Shown piece by piece: positions 34,901 to 47,300 of a stretch of DNA of 64,000 nt; position 1 is the stretch's first letter, and each line of letters opens with the position of its first letter. The notes under the pieces are model-generated. The model was not told the origin of the DNA, made no database searches, and was given only the letters and a program-made list of their open reading frames with translations. A program made the position numbers and the translations under genes. The stretch comes from Oryzias latipes (Eukaryota; Chordata; Actinopteri; Beloniformes; Adrianichthyidae): positions 15,517,582 to 15,581,581 of the forward strand of contig NC_019864.2 in NCBI RefSeq assembly GCF_002234675.1, written 5' to 3'.

Positions 34901-37900
34901 TGATGAAGGATATATGTAAAAAAACAACTAAGCTTTAAATTGCATTTCTGAGTATCTATTCAAATCAGGAGCAGATGGAAAAAAAAACATTTGAAAAAGC
35001 TTATAGGTGTGACGTAGAAACTACAAGGGGCGGGTCACACTTTATCCACTCCATCCTGATGCATCCACTTGCAGACAACTAGAACAATGAACGTATTTGT
35101 TTTCCATGTCTGAGCTGACATCTGGCTCAAAACTGTACAGCTGGATAACTACAGTATTGCTCTCCTTTATTGTTGTACCAGTAGTGTTGGGGTGTGTGGG
35201 GCTGTAAGCTAGTAAGAGAGTGTGTAAACAGATGGATGTTGGGAAGTAAGGTCGGGCTTACTCCGCATCAACAACTTAGAGGTGAATTTCTAAAGAAACA
35301 CTGCTACTCTGCAGATATTGTGTCCTAAAAAAGGAACACAGTTTTTTCTTTTTTTTGGGCTAAAAACAGCACACTCATAACTATAAAACCACTGGGAACG
35401 CTTTTAAAAATAGATCATCAGATGATCGGAGTTGGACTTTAAAGGAAGTGATGCTCTTTTATGTTCCTCATAAAAAAATGAATGAATGAATGAATGAATG
35501 AATGATCACGTTGTGATTTTTGTGTTTACCCCTGACTCCTCCTGCTGGAAAGATCCCATGCTGGATGAGGCATGTTGGTGATAGCCATTCAAGTCCTCTG
35601 AAAGAGAGGAAGGTAAAAAGGCAACATTACAAATACAAACCTTAAAAGAAAATCAGTTAAAAACAGATGCAAAAGATCGAGTCAGAGCAGTGGTTTGGAA
35701 CAGGCAGACTGAACAGTTTCAGGCATTGGAGTAGATGCCTGAAGTAAAGAGAAGAGCACAGGCAGGGTCAGAGCTGCAGTCTATATTTGTACAACACATT
35801 GAAGACAGTATCACTGTGAAAGACTATACACAGCCATGTTACTGTGACTCAAAACACTTCATGAGCAGAGAGCAAGAATGGGAAAAACTCTTTGTGGATG
35901 TTCAAATAGTAGCTTACTAAAAAATAAAATGTAGGAGAATGCCATTCATGCCATGTAACAATCTTTTCAGAAAGGATTTACATAAACACAGTAGTAGGCA
36001 AGAGGGAAAAAGTACAAAACACTAAAACATTATGAATGTTGTTATAAATGACAAGCAAAAGGTTGCAGTTTCAGACCTGTTTAAAAATAAAACTGCAGAT
36101 GTCTAAATTATTGGTTTTCTTGAGGCTTTATTTATTTTGGACTAAATCAATAAGGCTGCAGACAAAAAAAGTAGGATTTGAGGGTTTGAAACAAAATAAA
36201 CACTAAGGAAAACTGCTTTTTCAGCATCATTTGTGAAAGTAGCCTACTTTTTACTGGCTAGTCTTTAGCTTGTGTTATCTCACTTTTTCTCTTTACAGCT
36301 GCAATCCTTCGAACTCAAACAAAGTACTTTGATAGTCAAATCAGCTTTGTGAGGCTCTATGGAAATATTTGAATTTGCTACCACATCAAAAAACACAACA
36401 AAAGGCATGGAAACCCAAAATGGACACTAAATTGAAGGGAAGCCATGTGTGGTTAGTCGCCGGATTTAAAAATTGGCCTGTTAAGCAGTGATGAAACAAA
36501 ATGTCCATGTACACCGTAAAAACAAATGAGCAGTCTGCACTTGTATTCTATTATAACTAAGGAACAAAGAAGATCACTGTTATTCATTCATGTGACCCTA
36601 TTTGTATAGTTTGTGCACAAAATTTCTAAGCGGATGACATCTGACAGGTAAAAGCAAGCTTTTGGTTTATGGGGATGAAAATAAGAATAAATAGTCATAA
36701 TTTACAGACTGCTCAACAAAAACTGACCTACAAAGTCTCAATTAAAAAAACAAAAAAATATTGAAAGTAGTGTCAGCCAGAAAGTTTGTAATTCACATTT
36801 TGTGTTTTTACTAATAAAAAAGTTTAAAATGTGACATATTGGTATTTTGCTGCTGAATTTAATTGAATAATCCTACATACAGATTTCCAATTTAAAGCAA
36901 AAAGCGACCTCAAATGTTTGGATAAATCATTGTTTGACCCCTAATGTCAGCTATTACAAACAATTCTCTCCTTATAATAAATATTCTTTGTTTTCCGGAA
37001 AGAGAGGAGGTTTGAACAGCGGAACATATTCTTTAACAGTTGGTCATTGCAAGTGGTGCAGTCTTAGCAGGCCTGTTACAGTTTGCCAAAAGGTTTTTCC
37101 TCAAGTATGCCTCACAGTGAAGGCTTTGTTCAGAAGTGAACAGCTGATCGCAGCAGAAATAACACACAGCTACTTGTTAGTGAGTCTCTTTCTCTATGTT
37201 TATTTCTATTTTAGTTGAGAGTAACCCCAGAACCAAAAAAAGTGTTTACTAAAATCTGTTTTGAACCCAGATTCATCAATCGCCATTTCAGAACTTGGCT
37301 ACAACAAAAGTTTTTGTAAAGTCAAGTCCAACAAATAAAAATCACAGAAAATAGAACTAAAATTGCAGCTTTGGCAGATAAATTCTGCAATCTCTGGTCC
37401 TGCAATTTGCACATAAACATGATGGCTGCTACATTTAAATAACTTTAGGTTAAGAAACTAACGTGACACTAGGCAGAATTGCAGGTTTCAGGTACACATT
37501 CTTAAACAGAAACTACCTAAAACATTTGAAATTTAGATTCATTTTTAGAAAGAATAAGCTCTAAAGTTATAAAATAAAATAAACCCTGTTATAATCACCT
37601 AACTACTAAGATGATCTGTATCAAAAATATACCCAGTGGACTCCACAATGACATTGTGGTATAATCAAATATGTCACTTTGTTTTAAATATCAACATTTA
37701 GAGTCTTGCTGTGATTTCATCTTGTGCTGCTAGAAAGAGAAGTGTAAAACACAGTTTCCTCGGTTATCGCAATATCAGCAGCACACAATAACAAGGTTAC
37801 GAAGCAGAGACAATGCTGAAGAAATGTCCAACAGACTGCAGCAGATGAAAAGCCGCTCGTCTGCACTGATTCATCATGCTGTACTCAGAATCAGCATCCA

Positions 37901-38499
37901 AAGTGCTTCATTTTTCAGTCCACAGCCCACGCCCATCATCCACACATGGCCAAAAAAGTCAGAACACAGCCCACCATGTATCTGTTTAACTTCCTCATTC
38001 AGTCAGAAGCAGGGAGGGTTAGGGTTGAAGCTGGATGGCAAAGTGGCTGTCTGTAGATCATGACAAACTGTTTCCAGCTGCTACACCCTGGCTGCTCTAA
38101 AAATCACAGCTGCTTAAAAAAACAACTATGAACAGTTTAAGACAGGAAATGGTAGTTTAAACTTAAAAGCAGCCTGTTTCTTACTTTTATTATACTGACC
38201 TAATAAACAGAAGTTGGTCTGAGGTAGTGAAAGTTTTTTAATTTTAAACATTTGTAATAATAGCAGGATAGTTTGGGACATACCATTCTGAGGGTATATT
38301 TTGATTTGTATTCCTTGTAGGCATTACATTTTTTTAATATTTTTTATCAAAACTCTATAAAAATAGATTATATAAAGTAAACCACCGTGTGAAGAGGGGA
38401 GAAGTAGTCTTTGTTTTTCCGTTACTCACCGCTGAAGGAGTCGGTCGGGCTCATCTCAATTAAACTGTCCCCTCCTGATTTCCCCGTTAACCGGTGCAT
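22921..38499 (-). CDS. ano5: Anoctamin-5 (TMEM16E), 21 coding exons
   Basis: Coding exons, high to low: 38499-38430, 35597-35530, 34681-34544, 31488-31381, 30204-30136, 29959-29675, 29526-29407, 29250-29135, 29038-28904, 28815-28710, 28592-28532, 27378-27227, 26556-26482, 25984-25756, 25671-25493, 25400-25303, 24560-24430, 24135-23930, 23841-23642, 23480-23375, 23151-22921. They total 2883 nt and give 960 aa (human 913). ANO5 is a muscle and bone intracellular-membrane anoctamin linked to phospholipid scrambling and membrane repair; human mutations cause limb-girdle muscular dystrophy and gnathodiaphyseal dysplasia. The dimerisation domain begins [17 protein letters not shown] (about 98-114) and ten membrane helices start near YYGEKIG (about 327). 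Ca2+-site acids are kept: E666, E709, E712, E741, D745. NWWASRKAR and [11 protein letters not shown] are ANO5 signatures, separating it from ANO6. The start ATG has a good context (ACCATGC). The first 92 residues do not resemble the human N terminus. Teleosts often carry ano5a and ano5b; which one this is remains open. Confidence 0.93.
26203..26270. repeat. Fragment of a dispersed teleost repeat
   Basis: A short segment containing GTCAGCTTTATTGTCAAAT and TGCATACACAAGGCATACA resembles the start of a repeat widely scattered in fish genomes. It lies in ano5 intron 13. Only one end is recognisable. Confidence 0.4.
27771..28230 (+). mobile_element. TTAA-flanked short element, copy 1 (right end missing)
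   Basis: This starts at TTAA followed by AGGGCCACTCTGAT and is colinear with copy 2 at 34834-35442. Shared blocks include TCTGATGCATC, AAAACTGTACAGCTGGATA and CCTAAAAACAGCATAATCAT. Its right terminus is absent; the sequence instead runs straight into another repeat at 28231. It lies in ano5 intron 11 in antisense and has no coding capacity. Confidence 0.6.
28231..28345 (+). repeat. Teleost dispersed repeat fragment
   Basis: It begins with TTCAATTCAATTCAAATTT and continues with TTTATAAAGTCCAATATTAC and CATCTCAATGGGCTTTATA. The same family recurs at 39985-40060. It abuts the broken right end of the preceding TTAA element. Confidence 0.55.
34834..35442 (+). mobile_element. TTAA-flanked short element, copy 2 (both ends present)
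   Basis: This copy is bracketed by TTAA at 34834-34837 and 35439-35442. The left end reads GACCCACTCC; the right end read inward is AGTCCAACTCC, so the termini are imperfect inverted repeats. The length between the TTAA sites is 601 bp. It is related throughout to copy 1 at 27771. It lies in ano5 intron 2 and has no coding capacity. The TTAA flanks suggest a piggyBac- or Kolobok-type helper; that is inference. Confidence 0.6.
35478..35504. repeat. (AATG)n microsatellite
   Basis: About seven uninterrupted AATG tetramers in ano5 intron 2, about 25 bp below exon 2. Confidence 0.85.
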
Positions 38500-39960
38500 G
38501 GTGGTGGTGTGGCCACGCAGTGCCTGATGGCCCTCGCTTACAAACAGTCCAAAAATTAAATTAAATTTAAAAAAAATACTTGTGCCCCCGGCAGGGGAAT
38601 TCTGAACCAACTTCCTTTCGCTTGAACTCCGACTGCTCCCCAGAAGTGCTCCTTACCAGCTCGCCGAGCAGTGACTCGCCTGGCTGCCCTTCCTCGCCCA
38701 CTGACCGCTCACTGCAGCAGCAGCGCCTCGACCCAGAGGGAGGTCTAGGGGAGTGACTCCACACCACAGGCCAATAGTTGGGAGTCTTTCATGTGAACTG
38801 ACGCTTAGATTCATGAAACAAGCGACAACAACACCCAAACGGACGCAGTATATCCCGGAGGAGCTCCCCTCTCTTAGTCTCTAATGGGACAACATAGAAA
38901 TAAGTCAAACGAAACACCTACATGAAATATAGGTATAGCCTGATTCACTCATCAACTTGTCTCTCAGACAGATCGATTTGGTTGGATCGTAGGATTATAA
39001 ATCGATTAATCAATTGAGTTGATTAGTTGTTACACCCGCACTATACAATTTAGAGTAAAAGGAACTAAACATAAAACTGCAATGTTTGCAGACACTGTTT
39101 TGTCTTTTAATGTTGTTTCCCCCTTAAGAATAAGATGTAATTTTTGGTCCATTTGTCGACTATGTAGCCAATATGTGAATACAAACAATGTATCAATACA
39201 AATATATAAACATATGAACAACATATACTTATTTATGTAAGGTTACATATAAAAATAAACAAAAGGAAAGCCTAGAACAATAGAAGTGTCTTAGGTGAAA
39301 AAGCCAGCTCAAATATGTTTTTGGATAGCTGCATCGCTACAAAAAGGAAAGACCTGTGAAATCTCTTCTTCACATGGCAAGTGTTGATCTCATCAAAGGA
39401 TCTGAAACTCACATTTATAAATGTTGCTCTTTTTCCAGCCCCACAAATAACACGGCCTACACAAACCTGGCTGTGGCAGACTGGCATTACTCGGTGAGAA
39501 AATTCAAGATCATGTCACTGACCATGGGGTTCAGTTCAGGACTGAAGAAACTGTGTACCAGGTGGGTGGTGGGTGGCTATCTGAGTCCTGAGATGCTGTC
39601 AATAATCAGGCTTCTTATGTAGGCGTTGCAATATTTCAGCCAGTAAGCAAACTCTACAACATCCAGTGATGATGGAAGCTTGGATGCGGCCCAACATCAC
39701 ACTCTTCCCAACATGTCCATACCAAAAGATGTTGTACTGTTTCTGCACAGAATCCTTTATCGTCAAAAAAGGAAGAGATAAATAACTGTTACAAACTGTT
39801 GCTTGCTGGATTCTTACTCTGGAAATTAAACCAAGTGTGTGGAATGTAGGAAGTGAAACAAGCAGAGAATAGTAGTGGTTCCTCATTCCACAGTAAAATC
39901 TTGCTGTCAAGTTGAAAAGTTTATTTCAGTGCAGATTATACACCAAACAAAACAATGTAT
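38500..39960. other. ano5 5' UTR and promoter flank
   Basis: The stretch from 38500 to about 38870 is GC-rich compared with its surroundings, as expected for the ano5 promoter and 5' leader on the minus strand. Beyond 38.9 kb it is AT-rich with no recognisable gene. Confidence 0.4.
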
Positions 39961-40300
39961 CCTCAAATTTTCTAATATTTTTTTTTAATTTATTTATACA
40001 GCCCAATATTAGTCAATAGTCGTCTCAATGGGCTTCAAACCGGTAGTTGTGTAATAAACACAAATCATAATGAAAATAAAGTCATAGAATTCAATAGGTA
40101 ATAGCTAAACTAAACAGACTAAACTAAACTGGGAATCCCTGCCCTTAGACCCTCCTTCTCGGTGAGGAAAAGCTCCTAAAGAAAACGGGTTCTGGGAAAA
40201 AAAAAAGAAGAAACTTTATGGGGCGTACACATGAAGGATGGATCCCCCACAGGATGGACAGGCGATGTACCAGAACCCTTAGAGAAGAATTAGCTTGTCT
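39961..40300 (+). repeat. Teleost dispersed repeat
   Basis: The segment with TTTATTTATACAGCCCAATATT, read as a match in parts, then CGTCTCAATGGGCTTCA, GGTGAGGAAAAGCTCC and GGATCCCCCACAGGATGGAC has the layout of a common fish repeat that contains a mini-leader resembling genic sequence. Its left part is the same family as 28231-28345. There is no intact frame. Confidence 0.5.
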
Positions 40301-40571
40301 AACTCTAAAACTACATGTTTGAATAGTCCAGCAGATGGGCTTAAATAAGGTTTCAGTAGGTTGCTGTACCCTATCCCATTCACTTTCAGGTGAAGGCAGG
40401 GTTCACCCCGAAGAGGTCGCTGTTCTATTGCAGGGCCAAATCAGTCTAAAATACTCCAGATAATTTGGAACCTTGGTTTATATTAAGTTTGCTTTCATTT
40501 TCCCCTAAATGCTTCAATTGTTTTATTTTTCCTGAGTAAAATGTTATTAAAATTTTATTTTAAATTAAAAG

Positions 40572-40803
40572 GTAAATACTTGTATAGCGCTTTTTTACCT
40601 TCCACCTTCTACCTTCCACCCATTCACACACTGATGGCGGCTCCACTGCCAAACACTGGCGCCGACCTTCCACCAGAGGCAAGGTGAGGTTCAGTGCCCA
40701 TGTGTCGATGAACGCCCATGGGGTTCATCGAAACAAGGCAGGGAATCAAACATTCTATCTTCCAATCAGGGATCGACCGCCCTACCATTGCACCACGGCC
40801 AAA
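40572..40803 (-). repeat. tRNA-derived SINE, minus strand
   Basis: Read on the minus strand it begins with a tRNA-like head (GGCCGTGGTGCAATGGTAGG, then a B-box-like GTTTGATTCCCTGCC) and ends in an AAAAGCGCTATACAAG tail typical of fish SINEs. It lies in the gap between ano5 and ano9. Confidence 0.7.
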
Positions 40804-43800
40804 ATGATATTGAAATGGCTCCCTTTCAATACTGAAAACGATTTTTTCTTTATCCTCAAGGATGCAGAAAACAGACATTTGACTTCTTGTGTAAAACTAA
40901 CTTTCATGTGAATCTTTGCATTGAATCAGCAGTGAGGAAGGGTGATCTATAGAGGGTTGTTTATTCCCAGACAATCTCAGTTTCTGTTCCTCTCTAATGA
41001 GTAGTTAAAATAACGTGTCTCTCAGCACGTTTCTGCCTTTCCCAGCCATTTCTGTACTCAATACTTCTGCTCAAAATTCAACAGCAGCAACCTCTTATGT
41101 TTCCTTGAAGTGGTTTGTTCAGCCCTGTGCCGGTGTAATTATGTTGTCCTCCTCTTTGGGGTGTGTCTGTTCTCAAAAATACAGCTGCTTATTTATGCTA
41201 CCACACCAGCCTCATATCGCCTCTCCTCCTTGAGATGTGGGTCTTCTTGGGTGAGCACATGCCTTCCAAAGTTTCCAACAGTAATAATAAAGTCATCTGT
41301 AATAACAAGGTTCAGGACCACCCCTTAATTTCACATTATTTATCTCTTTTTTTAAGGCAAAAGGCCAATGAGAGTCAGGAATACATTCCACTGTCTTAAA
41401 ATAAATAGAAATGTCTCAGTGTTACAATTAGTCACACACCTAATAATACAATTTTTTTTTTTTTTTTTTGCAAAAATGTCTGCAATTTTTCCCGCAGTGA
41501 GATTTAAAAAAAGTATTAAAAACTAAAACCTTATTTATTGATTTATTAAGGTAGTAGAAACCAATTAATGGCAAACAAAAATATATTTTATACAATGCAA
41601 ATCATGTCAACAGCAAGTTATGCTTTTGATGTATTAATAATATGTGTAAATGACCAGTTTTAAGCATTAGATTGTCAGTAAAAAATGGGGAAAAGATACA
41701 AACGAAAAAAAAAAAACTGTTCATTAATGATCAGATTTGAACAAACTAATATTAATTTATTACCTATTAATAATCATTAAAAACATTATCATAAAGATAA
41801 GATATGGCCACAAGTAATAAAAAATTACTTCTTTCAATTTCTGAAGGCTTAAGTTTTTTCAAAGAGATTTTAATAAAGGTTAGGGCTACATCTTTTAATT
41901 TTTTTTAACTTAGCCAAAAATCTTCAAGAGCACTTCATAATTTATCCATTTTCTTATTTTACAAGTATGACAGCAATCTGTTGACTAATTAAAAACAAAT
42001 ACCTGCAGCTATAAAAACCTTAATACAATATTTACAAAGGAAGATGCTTAAGGAAATTTCTTGACTTGGTTGTAGTTTTAGAAAGTACAAAGTATCCTGA
42101 GTTTTGTAAGAAAAAGGTAAAATCCTAAACTTGATGTGAAAAACTGCAAGACTGAAAAGCAGGCCATCTATAGAACTTACAAGCAAAGCTGTTTGTGTAT
42201 TACTGTACCAGAGTTAGGGAATGACTTTTCCCAGCAGTTATAATTATGAAACAAAACTAGGCCATATTTACTAAATCTTTAATTAGGAATATTTATCATT
42301 ACTTATGCTCAGCTGTGAAGAACTCTACTTACAGCTACCTTTTTGGATAACAATTTTTGAGGTTGTGTTTGTAAAACTAGTATTGTAAGTTACTTGCATG
42401 AAAAGATAATCAAAGGTTTTATAAAGGCAGTATAAAAATGTGTCTTTTTGCTCATTTTCAACTATGACAACAATGATAAACAGACCAGTTTGCCTGCAAC
42501 AATATTTTTAGATCTTGGTGATGACAATTGTGATGTTGGTAACACAGAGCAGTACTGTGGGTTGAAACAAGTAAAACAAAAACATTTTCAATAGTTTGAA
42601 AACATGAGTGACTTGATACTAGATCTTGATGCTGGGTCTATCCGAGGTTTAAATATCAGTAAAAGTAGCCAACATCTGCAGGAAAATATCAGCAAGTCTA
42701 AAATGGCAAAAGGTGTTTTTTACATCTTATCAAAATGTTGTTAGTTTCTAAACGGGAGGTAAACAAAAAACAAGTTAATTTTTATTTAGTTAATTCACGA
42801 TTTGCAAATTACTAATATTTTGACTGACTCCTTACATTTTATTGACCAATTCAAGGAGGTCAAAAAGTGTGCTTATAAACTAGTAGTTTATACTTTAATG
42901 ACTACTGAGCAACCTGCTGCTCCAGAGCAACTTGTGGCTCTTTTACCCCTTCATTGTGACTCTATGGGTAAATGAAAATGTTTTAAATAAGTAAAATTAA
43001 AAAGTAAGTTTATAGTCAAATTAAAAAAATTAAAATAACTCAAACTTAAGTCAACTCATTCACAAACAACTCTGTATCACAAGTCAAATTAAAACATTTT
43101 GACAGATTTTCTACAGATCTCCACAGAAAATCAATTGGAGATCAGTTAGTACAACCAGAATCAAGGAGAACCAGATTAAAAGGTAGATTAGCTATATTTG
43201 ACCAAATTCAAAGATTTTAAGAGTGCCTCATAGTTTGAAAAAACCATTAAGGGTCACCTAATTATCTCTGATTTAATTTGGGTTAGTTAATTGTAAAATA
43301 AACAGTAAATGTAAAATAATATGTTTTTATATCACTGCTGACATTTCTCCATCTACTATCACATTTGCTGCAATGAGATGATCCTTTGTGTCACAGAGTG
43401 TCCTTTATTTTGAAAGAAAGTCATGTGAACCTCTGTCAAGCTATTTTATCTATAGAGAAACAGCTATTTTCTTTTTATATTTTATTTTTGAAAAAACAAA
43501 ACAAAACAATAGTAACAATAGACAAATCCATGTCTTATTTTTCTAAAGGGTTAAGTAAGACTTTGTTGCTCTTTCTGGGTTATAGTCAGTAAGAAATCAA
43601 CCTTAATGTCTTGATAAGTGTTGAAGGTTGCAGACTCCTTGTCTATTGCTGTCGCTTAAGAAGATATGTGTATGACTTTTTACTTCTGCTTAAGTAATTC
43701 AATTTTTAAAACCTTTCTATCGTAAGTATATGCTTTTAGATGCGCTCTATCTGCACATGCCTTTTTAATGCTTACTTCTATTATTTGATGCTGTCCTCTT

Positions 43801-43898
43801 CCCGTTAAATGTCAGTGAGTGCTGCTGACTAACGTGTGTAGGAAGAATCAGTCACAGCCAAGTTAGCGGTCAAGCAGGCGGTTAAAGGCGGCGTATTT
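40804..43898. other. AT-rich intergenic DNA between ano5 and ano9
   Basis: No gene, RNA or well-defined element recognised. The segment is strongly AT-rich with many A- and T-runs, such as a T-run at about 41450-41470. Confidence 0.5.
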
Positions 43899-43915
43899 GC
43901 TGCCACCTAGCGGTC
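43899..43915 (-). promoter_or_regulatory. CTCF-like motif between ano5 and ano9
   Basis: The minus strand reads GACCGCTAGGTGGCAGC, which contains the CTCF core CCGCNNGGNGGCAG in full. It lies 412 bp upstream of the ano9 ATG, between two divergent anoctamin genes, where an insulator would be plausible. Binding is inferred. Confidence 0.5.
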
Positions 43916-44326
43916 ATGTGTGGCATCGTGTTTCCTTGAGGAGGAGGCAACAACCAAAAAAATACCCACATACCATTCCATCGCACCTGTTAAACCAAAC
44001 CAACGGCTTCTGCAAAACCGTCAATGGACTTCAGTGTGATTTTTTTCCTTCTCCAACCAAACCTTCAGGCTACAAGACCGGAGAGAGGACCTTTGGAGGC
44101 TACTGAGAGAAATTAAAAGCAGCAACAGGTAGAGTGTTTTTCAGATACATGTCTAGAGCAGCAACAGCGATTATATTTACAGAGGAGTCTGTGTCCATGT
44201 TTACTGCTGAGGAGCCTCTCGTGTGGTTTTCCTAGTTGGACCCGTCCATGCGCTGACGGTCGCGGAGGATCCCTGGATGGTGGCTCAAGCTTTTCTGTAA
44301 CCTGGGAAGTCGCTGCGTTGCTCATC

Positions 44327-47300
44327 ATGTACGCCCACAGGAGGCAGGTGGGTGATCATTTCTCCTTCATCTCCCTGTATGACAGCTGGATAAGGCTACC
44401 TTTAACATTTTAAGGGGACAGTAGAGCTCAAACATTTGTTTCTCCCCTGGTCTGCCAACACCCTCACATAAGAGATCCAAAATATTTTACACATTTGGTA
44501 GCAATAAAGATGGATGTGTTTATGTAAGATTAAATGGCTTTTTAATGGTTGGCCTCACCTTTCCCCCTTGTGTGTGGGAGAGTATCACTGCATTTGATTG
44601 ACAGGCTTTTCACCCAGGTTAGATTTACTTTGTGCTAAAGGGTGAGTCAGGTTCAGCTGTTGTTTTTCTTAGCATTCCTTAACACACCCCCGCATTATAG
44701 TTAGACGAGATTCTTTTGCAGGTAGAAAGGGGGATTTTTTAAAAAAAAGAAAGATTAGTCAACAGTTCCATTTGATGCATGGGAATTATTTAAGTCATAA
44801 AAATGTAAATGTCTGTCATGTTTTGCGCCCTATTTTACTCTTAAACATTTTTTTTTGTGTTATTGATTGTTTGTTATGTGATAAAGCCCAGCATTGAACT
44901 GCTAGAGTTAATGGGAGTGGTGAGAGAAAATGGCAGAGCATCAAAATATAATCCTCCTTCGGTAAGACTTTTTTATATCCAATTTGTCATTGTACAAATA
45001 TTAGGGTGCCTCTTTACTCTGCACGATTACTTGTTTGAGAACTGCTTGCATTGCTTTATTAATATTGTTGTTTGTTTGCGTCATAGCTCACCTCACTGTC
45101 TTGCGACTTTGTCCTGGTGGGCAAAAAAGTCCACAGCCTCAAACAAAGGGAATATATACATGAGCTGGAGAAAAAGAATTTCAAAGTGAAGGTGGGTCCT
45201 AAACAACAAAACAAAACTTTTTTTTCTTTTTTTTTTTCAAACGCATTGTTTTAATCAAGTAATTCTTTCTTCTTTTAGGAAATTGAAGATGATAACCTAA
45301 TTTTCTATGGCGTACAAGCACCTGATGAAATATTTCACAAGTACAGACATCTGCTTAATAATGACCCTAACTGGTACTCAAGTATGTATGTGGTGCCTCC
45401 CAGAATAAGGTAAACCTACCCACTGGGCATGGACACATCTATTAGATATCTCAATCATGGCTGTTTAAATGTTTCCAGCTATAGACATGCATCATTTATC
45501 TTCATAGAGGCCAATTGCACATCCGTGTCTAGATCTTAGGCAGACGACTTTCCCACAAATATTTTGTTGCAGTCCCATCATGCCTTGCACGTTGTAAACA
45601 AGCCCTTTGGGTAGTTTCTTCCTACCAGGCACAAGATTTCTGTTACATAACTAAAAAACATTTATGGCAGATGTTTTCTGGACATCTGAGACAACTCTGT
45701 TTTGTTACTCTATGAAAGATCTACAAGTAGTATGGTGCATACAAAGGTCTTCTACACATATACCTGTTGCCATCTAATCTTTGGATATTTTTAGATGTCT
45801 ATTAAACAACTTTTTTGAACATTTACTTGATCGAATTCAAATTCTGCAGTTTTACATCCATCTAATCATCTTCAAAACCTGCTGAAGCCCTTTTGGGGTC
45901 ACGGGGTTGCTACTGTTGGGGAAAGGTGGAGTACACCCTGAATAGGTGGCCAGCCTTTTGCATCCTATTTCTGTTGCTATCTGTATTGTTATTTTAAAGC
46001 AGGGGTCTGCAATATTTGACGATGAAAGAGCCACATGGGTTAGTTTCTTACTGACCAAATCCCAGTGAGAGCCACAAAGTCCCACTTCTGTTTTTAGACA
46101 AGCACATTTCATTTATGTTTCCTTGGTCATTAAGCCCTTCATTTGTAAAATGTTGCTTTAGAATATTTAAATAATTAAGTATAAAGTGTTATATTTGTTT
46201 TTATATGCAACAATTTTAACTTATTTTAACAGCAGCACATACAAGTTCCTTTTGAAATAAAATACATCCAAATAACTGTCAAAAAAGATCCTCCTCCTGC
46301 TGCAGCAGATTTAATTGAAATAAAACTGCTAGAAAAGCAAAGTCAAAGGTGTTTCTATCATTGTGACATTGATGTGCTGTCATCCTTTTTCTTCTTTTAC
46401 TATCAAATATGAACAGGATAAAACTTTTTTTTTAATCTATACATGTAAATACAATTCTATACTTTGCCTCTGAACAGCAGTTGTTGTGCAGCAAAAGATA
46501 AGAAAATGTGCTTTAAGGTTATTCTAATAATAAACCGCTCAGACAATAGATGAAAACTTTTACTATAGCTTTGTTCAGTTATATGTTGAAAATTTTAACA
46601 TAACTAAGAAGACCTAATAAACTTAAACAAATGAACCAAAACTACAAACCTATGTTTTATTCCAATAGTTATCATTTTTCTTCAAAGCCAAAGAGCCACA
46701 ATGGAGGGTTGCAGACTCCTGTTTTAGGGGGTTGAGTTTTCATTTGTTGAAAAATTAAGATGTGCTGTTTGGGTTTTGGCTGCACGGTGGCACAATGGTG
46801 TGGGCTCTTGCCTCACAGAATGCATGGGTTTTCCCACCGTCCAAAAACATGCATCATCAAGTGGTTACTCTAAAATTTTCCCTAGGTGTGAATGTGAGTG
46901 TGCATGGGCATGTGACTTGAGGACTGGCGACCTAGCCATTTTCTCCCTGCAAAAGGGAAAAACTGGTTTACAACATGAAAATGAAATGAATGAATGTTTG
47001 GATTCTAGTAAAATAACATGATGTTCACACATGAAATTGCACTTATATGTTAGATTGTCATTCTGATTCAAGTTTCTGAGCCCATTAAACCTCAGGTAGA
47101 TATTAGTTGAAATGTTTGATACTTCTTGGAAGGTAGATTTTACTACACGGTGGCGTAGTGGTGAGCCTTGGTTGCCTTACAGTGAGAAGACACCAGTTCA
47201 AATCCCAGCTGGGAAACGTACATGTGCAAGTTTTCTCCAGCTTCCTCCCAACTCTGTTTCATATGGATTAATTGGTGTCTTTAATTTGCCCACGTGTGAG

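Noticed and set aside
35478-35504. AATG array considered as a CRISPR-like or satellite structure
   Set aside because: A simple microsatellite without spacers. No CRISPR or prokaryotic features occur anywhere in the window.
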